From Phycisphaerae bacterium (lineage in GTDB: Bacteria; Planctomycetota; Phycisphaerae; Phycisphaerales; UBA1924), in assembly GCA_022180725.1 (NCBI GenBank), contig BQMO01000011.1:45801-109800 (forward strand): a stretch of DNA of 64,000 bases, read 5' to 3'. This document shows positions 62,076 through 64,000 of the stretch, piece after piece. Position 1 is the first letter of the stretch. Every line of letters begins with the position of its first letter. Made by a program: the position numbers and the translations under genes. The notes under the pieces are model-generated. The model saw only the letters and a program-made list of their open reading frames with translations, was not told the origin of the DNA and searched no databases.

Positions 62076-62831
62076 TTACGCCATGGTCATCCCGCCGTCG
62101 ACCACGATACATTGCCCGGAGAGGAACCCGGCGTCGTCGCTGGTCACGTACTCGACGGCGGCGGCGATGTCCTCGGGCGTGCCGAGGCGGCGCACCGCGA
62201 TGAACTTCTGGAGGTCGTCCTTCACCTGCTGCGGCAAGTTGTGGGTCATGTCGGTGGTGATGAACCCGGGGGCGATGGCGTTGCAGGTGATGCCTTTGCC
62301 TCCGAGTTCCTTGGCGATGGTCTTGCTGAGGCCGATCATGCCGGCCTTGGCGGCGGCGTAGTTGGCCTGCCCGGCGTTGCCGACGACGCCGCTGGTGCTG
62401 GCGATGTTGACGATGCGGCCGAACTTCCCGCGCATCATGTGCCGGGCCGCGGCGCGGGTGGCGACGAAGGCGGACTTGAGGTTGGTGTCGAGCACCACGT
62501 CCCAATCCTCGTCGCTCATGCGCAGCGCCAGGCCGTCCTTGGTGATGCCGGCGTTGTTGACAAGGATGTCGAGCCGTCCGAGTTTGTCCGCGACGGAGTC
62601 AACGGCCGCCTGGAGTGCCTTGGGATCGGCCACGTCGACGGCGAGCACGGAGGCTTTCCCGCCGGCGGCCTCGATCTGAGTCTTGAGGTCGTTGAGCGGA
62701 CCTTCGGTGCGGCTGGCGAGTACGACGTGGCGGTTGGCACGATTCGGGTCGGCCAATCGCAGCGCGATGGCCCGCCCGATGCCTCGCGAGGCGCCGGTGA
62801 CGATGGCGACACGTTGGGTCGAGTCTGACAC
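62076..62831 (-). CDS. fabG: 3-oxoacyl-[acyl-carrier-protein] reductase
   Basis: A 251-residue SDR of the FabG type: TGASRGIGRAIALRLAD for NADP binding, NNAGITKDGLALRMSDEDWD, the catalytic Tyr-x-x-x-Lys as YAAAKAGMIGLSK with Ser in NIASTSGVVGNAGQANYAA, and the ending GQCIVVDGGMTMA. It reduces beta-ketoacyl-ACP in fatty acid elongation. The length and the substrate-loop sequence fit FabG closely. It converges on the small membrane gene downstream of aroDE, ten bases away. No other fatty-acid genes are visible in the window. Confidence 0.93.
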   Translation of the reverse strand: MSDSTQRVAIVTGASRGIGRAIALRLADPNRANRHVVLASRTEGPLNDLKTQIEAAGGKASVLAVDVADPKALQAAVDSVADKLGRLDILVNNAGITKDGLALRMSDEDWDVVLDTNLKSAFVATRAAARHMMRGKFGRIVNIASTSGVVGNAGQANYAAAKAGMIGLSKTIAKELGGKGITCNAIAPGFITTDMTHNLPQQVKDDLQKFIAVRRLGTPEDIAAAVEYVTSDDAGFLSGQCIVVDGGMTMA

Positions 62832-62852
62832 GTGCGATCTCCCGTCGTTGGA

Positions 62853-63974
62853 TCACCCGCCCGAGGGCGATCCGGGCCTGCCGGGGCGGGGACCGCCGCC
62901 ACCGCCGCCGCCGCCCCCGGGCACGCCCGAGCCGCCATCGGCGGCTCGCCGGACCTGATTCTCCGGGAGCGAGAAGATGTTGGAGACGAACTGGATGACC
63001 TGGTCGCGGGTGACCTTCCCGCCCAGTTGCATCGAGAAGCCTTCCCCCGCGGTCACGAGCATCGCGATCGTCGAGTCCGGCGGGCGATACCCCGCCTCGA
63101 TCTTGGACTGGGCCTCGCGGCGAATCTCTTCAAGGGATCCTTGCGGCATGGCTGACACAAGCATCTGGAGCATCTGCTTCTGCTGCGCTGACGCGGTGGA
63201 CCCCGAGGCCGATTCGATCCGCCGGACCAGGTCAAGCACGGCGAAGCCGAGCATGAACTGATCGTCGTTGGAGCCGAGCGCGTTGGCAACGTCGGGGGGA
63301 AGGCTGCCGACGTCGGGCATGGCCGAGAGCGTGACCCCACCCCGCATGAGTTGCGACTCGGGGACCGAATCCCACATGGACGCGCGTGTGAGGGTCTGAG
63401 TCGACGATGGACGGCCACGGAAAGTCCACGCGCCGCCGGCGGATGCGCCTTCGAACCCGACGACATAGGCCCCGCCCGGCTCCTGGAGGGCGAGGTAGAA
63501 CGCACCGCCAGACGCGGGGAGCGAATCCGAGGGCGTGGTCATCGTGTGGACGACGCGCACGGCCTCGAGTTTCGCGGTGGATTCCTCCCATTCACCGGAC
63601 GCGGTCAGCGCGTCGAGGTCCTGCCGGCCCTCGGGCGAGAGCAGCCCGGCGAGTTTGGATGAGTCACCCCGCGCAAAGGCATCGGCGACCGCGATCACCG
63701 CGCGAGCAAACCCCTCGTCGATCGGCGCCTTCTCCTGCGGGAACTGCACCCGCGGATCAACCCGCATGGACTGGAGCACCGGGTCGATCGTGACCGGGTC
63801 GGGAACTGCCGGCGGGGGCGGGGGCGGGGGCGGGGGCGGAGGCGGGGGCGGCGGCGGGGGCGAGCACGCCACGAGCATGGCTCCGGCGGCGCACCCCGCC
63901 GCGATCGGCGCGGCGGCGACGGAGAGGGCGAGCCCGGTCTTGGCGGCGGCTTGGACGGCGTTACGGGGTGTCAT
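62853..63974 (-). CDS. Lipoprotein with polyproline segment, unknown function
   Basis: A 373-residue protein with a long hydrophobic signal (ALSVAAAPIAAGCAAGAMLV) and a probable lipobox LVAC at Cys37, followed directly by Ser and 17 consecutive prolines (encoded at 63811-63861) and then a folded domain of about 270 residues with no recognised motif. The C-terminus is glycine-rich (GGGGGGGGG then PRPGRPGSPSGG). The polyproline rod could hold the domain away from the membrane. The sequence suggests an exported binding or sensor protein. It is immediately upstream of fabG on the same strand, 21 bases away. Confidence 0.75.
   Translation of the reverse strand: MTPRNAVQAAAKTGLALSVAAAPIAAGCAAGAMLVACSPPPPPPPPPPPPPPPPPAVPDPVTIDPVLQSMRVDPRVQFPQEKAPIDEGFARAVIAVADAFARGDSSKLAGLLSPEGRQDLDALTASGEWEESTAKLEAVRVVHTMTTPSDSLPASGGAFYLALQEPGGAYVVGFEGASAGGAWTFRGRPSSTQTLTRASMWDSVPESQLMRGGVTLSAMPDVGSLPPDVANALGSNDDQFMLGFAVLDLVRRIESASGSTASAQQKQMLQMLVSAMPQGSLEEIRREAQSKIEAGYRPPDSTIAMLVTAGEGFSMQLGGKVTRDQVIQFVSNIFSLPENQVRRAADGGSGVPGGGGGGGGGPRPGRPGSPSGG
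63811..63861. repeat. GC-only short tandem repeat encoding 17 prolines
   Basis: A run of GGGGGC/GGCGGG-type units in the lipoprotein gene. It codes CCC/CCG proline codons in frame on the minus strand, and changes in unit number would stay in frame when they are multiples of three. Confidence 0.9.
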
Positions 63975-64000
63975 TCGTCAATAGATCCGAAGAGCGGCGG

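Noticed and set aside
63811..63861. GC repeat as a CRISPR or minisatellite
   Set aside because: There are no spacers; the repeat is in frame and codes for prolines in a single gene.

Overview
The window reads as chromosomal DNA of a high-GC planctomycete, most likely from the class Phycisphaerae. This placement is an inference, not a database match. It rests on type II-style pseudopilins with the [14 protein letters not shown] leader, a large share of exported and lipoprotein genes of unknown function, a LysW amino-group-carrier operon, a fused AroD-AroE, and a nusA-infB-rbfA block rearranged relative to the usual bacterial order. Genes are densely packed on both strands, with many 4-bp ATGA overlaps and several TTG or GTG starts. 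Nothing looks like a phage, insertion sequence or CRISPR array.

Layout. 0-5 kb: the 3' end of an unknown protein, a TPR protein, a short-chain dehydrogenase, a pseudopilin, two tandem divergent adenylate kinase homologues and a tiny membrane protein. 5-12.6 kb: a large membrane protein with an amidotransferase-like domain next to an ABC ATPase, a prolyl-oligopeptidase lipoprotein and a flagellin. 12.6-17 kb: a minus-strand run xseA-xseB-prepilin peptidase-OmpA lipoprotein. 17-20.5 kb: an accessory-looking patch of exported proteins: a DUF1573-like lipoprotein broken at a run of 11 G, a 12-cysteine mini-protein, an unknown membrane-anchored protein, a second pseudopilin and a further secreted unknown. 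20.7-28.4 kb: pyruvate dehydrogenase E1-beta and E2, an S41 protease, an MFS-like transporter, tRNA-Arg(CCG), endonuclease III and a membrane protein. 28.5-41.2 kb: a TIM-barrel-like protein, then the minus-strand translation block nusA-infB-unknown-DUF503-rbfA-HhH protein-TPR lipoprotein-yebC. A 416-base structured leader precedes nusA.

41.3-52.3 kb: fliM, dsbD, tRNA-Gly(GCC), then lysW-lysX-lysY-lysZ-lysK, which encodes synthesis of lysine and/or ornithine with intermediates carried on the LysW protein. An HDOD signalling protein and argH converge on it. 52.3-64 kb: DUF1801, a low-molecular-weight tyrosine phosphatase with a glycosyltransferase-like partner, two paralogous lipoproteins, DUF2752, an isolated nuoA, prfA, two small membrane proteins, a BaiN/HI0933-like flavoprotein overlapping aroDE, fabG and a lipoprotein with 17 consecutive prolines.

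The best leads for something undescribed are the long hairpin-rich nusA leader ending in a terminator-like stem, the structured leader of the lysW operon that shares an 11-base motif with it, the 17-19.8 kb cluster of exported proteins with its homopolymer frameshift, and the helical-bundle protein with a central hydrophobic hairpin set inside the translation-factor operon.
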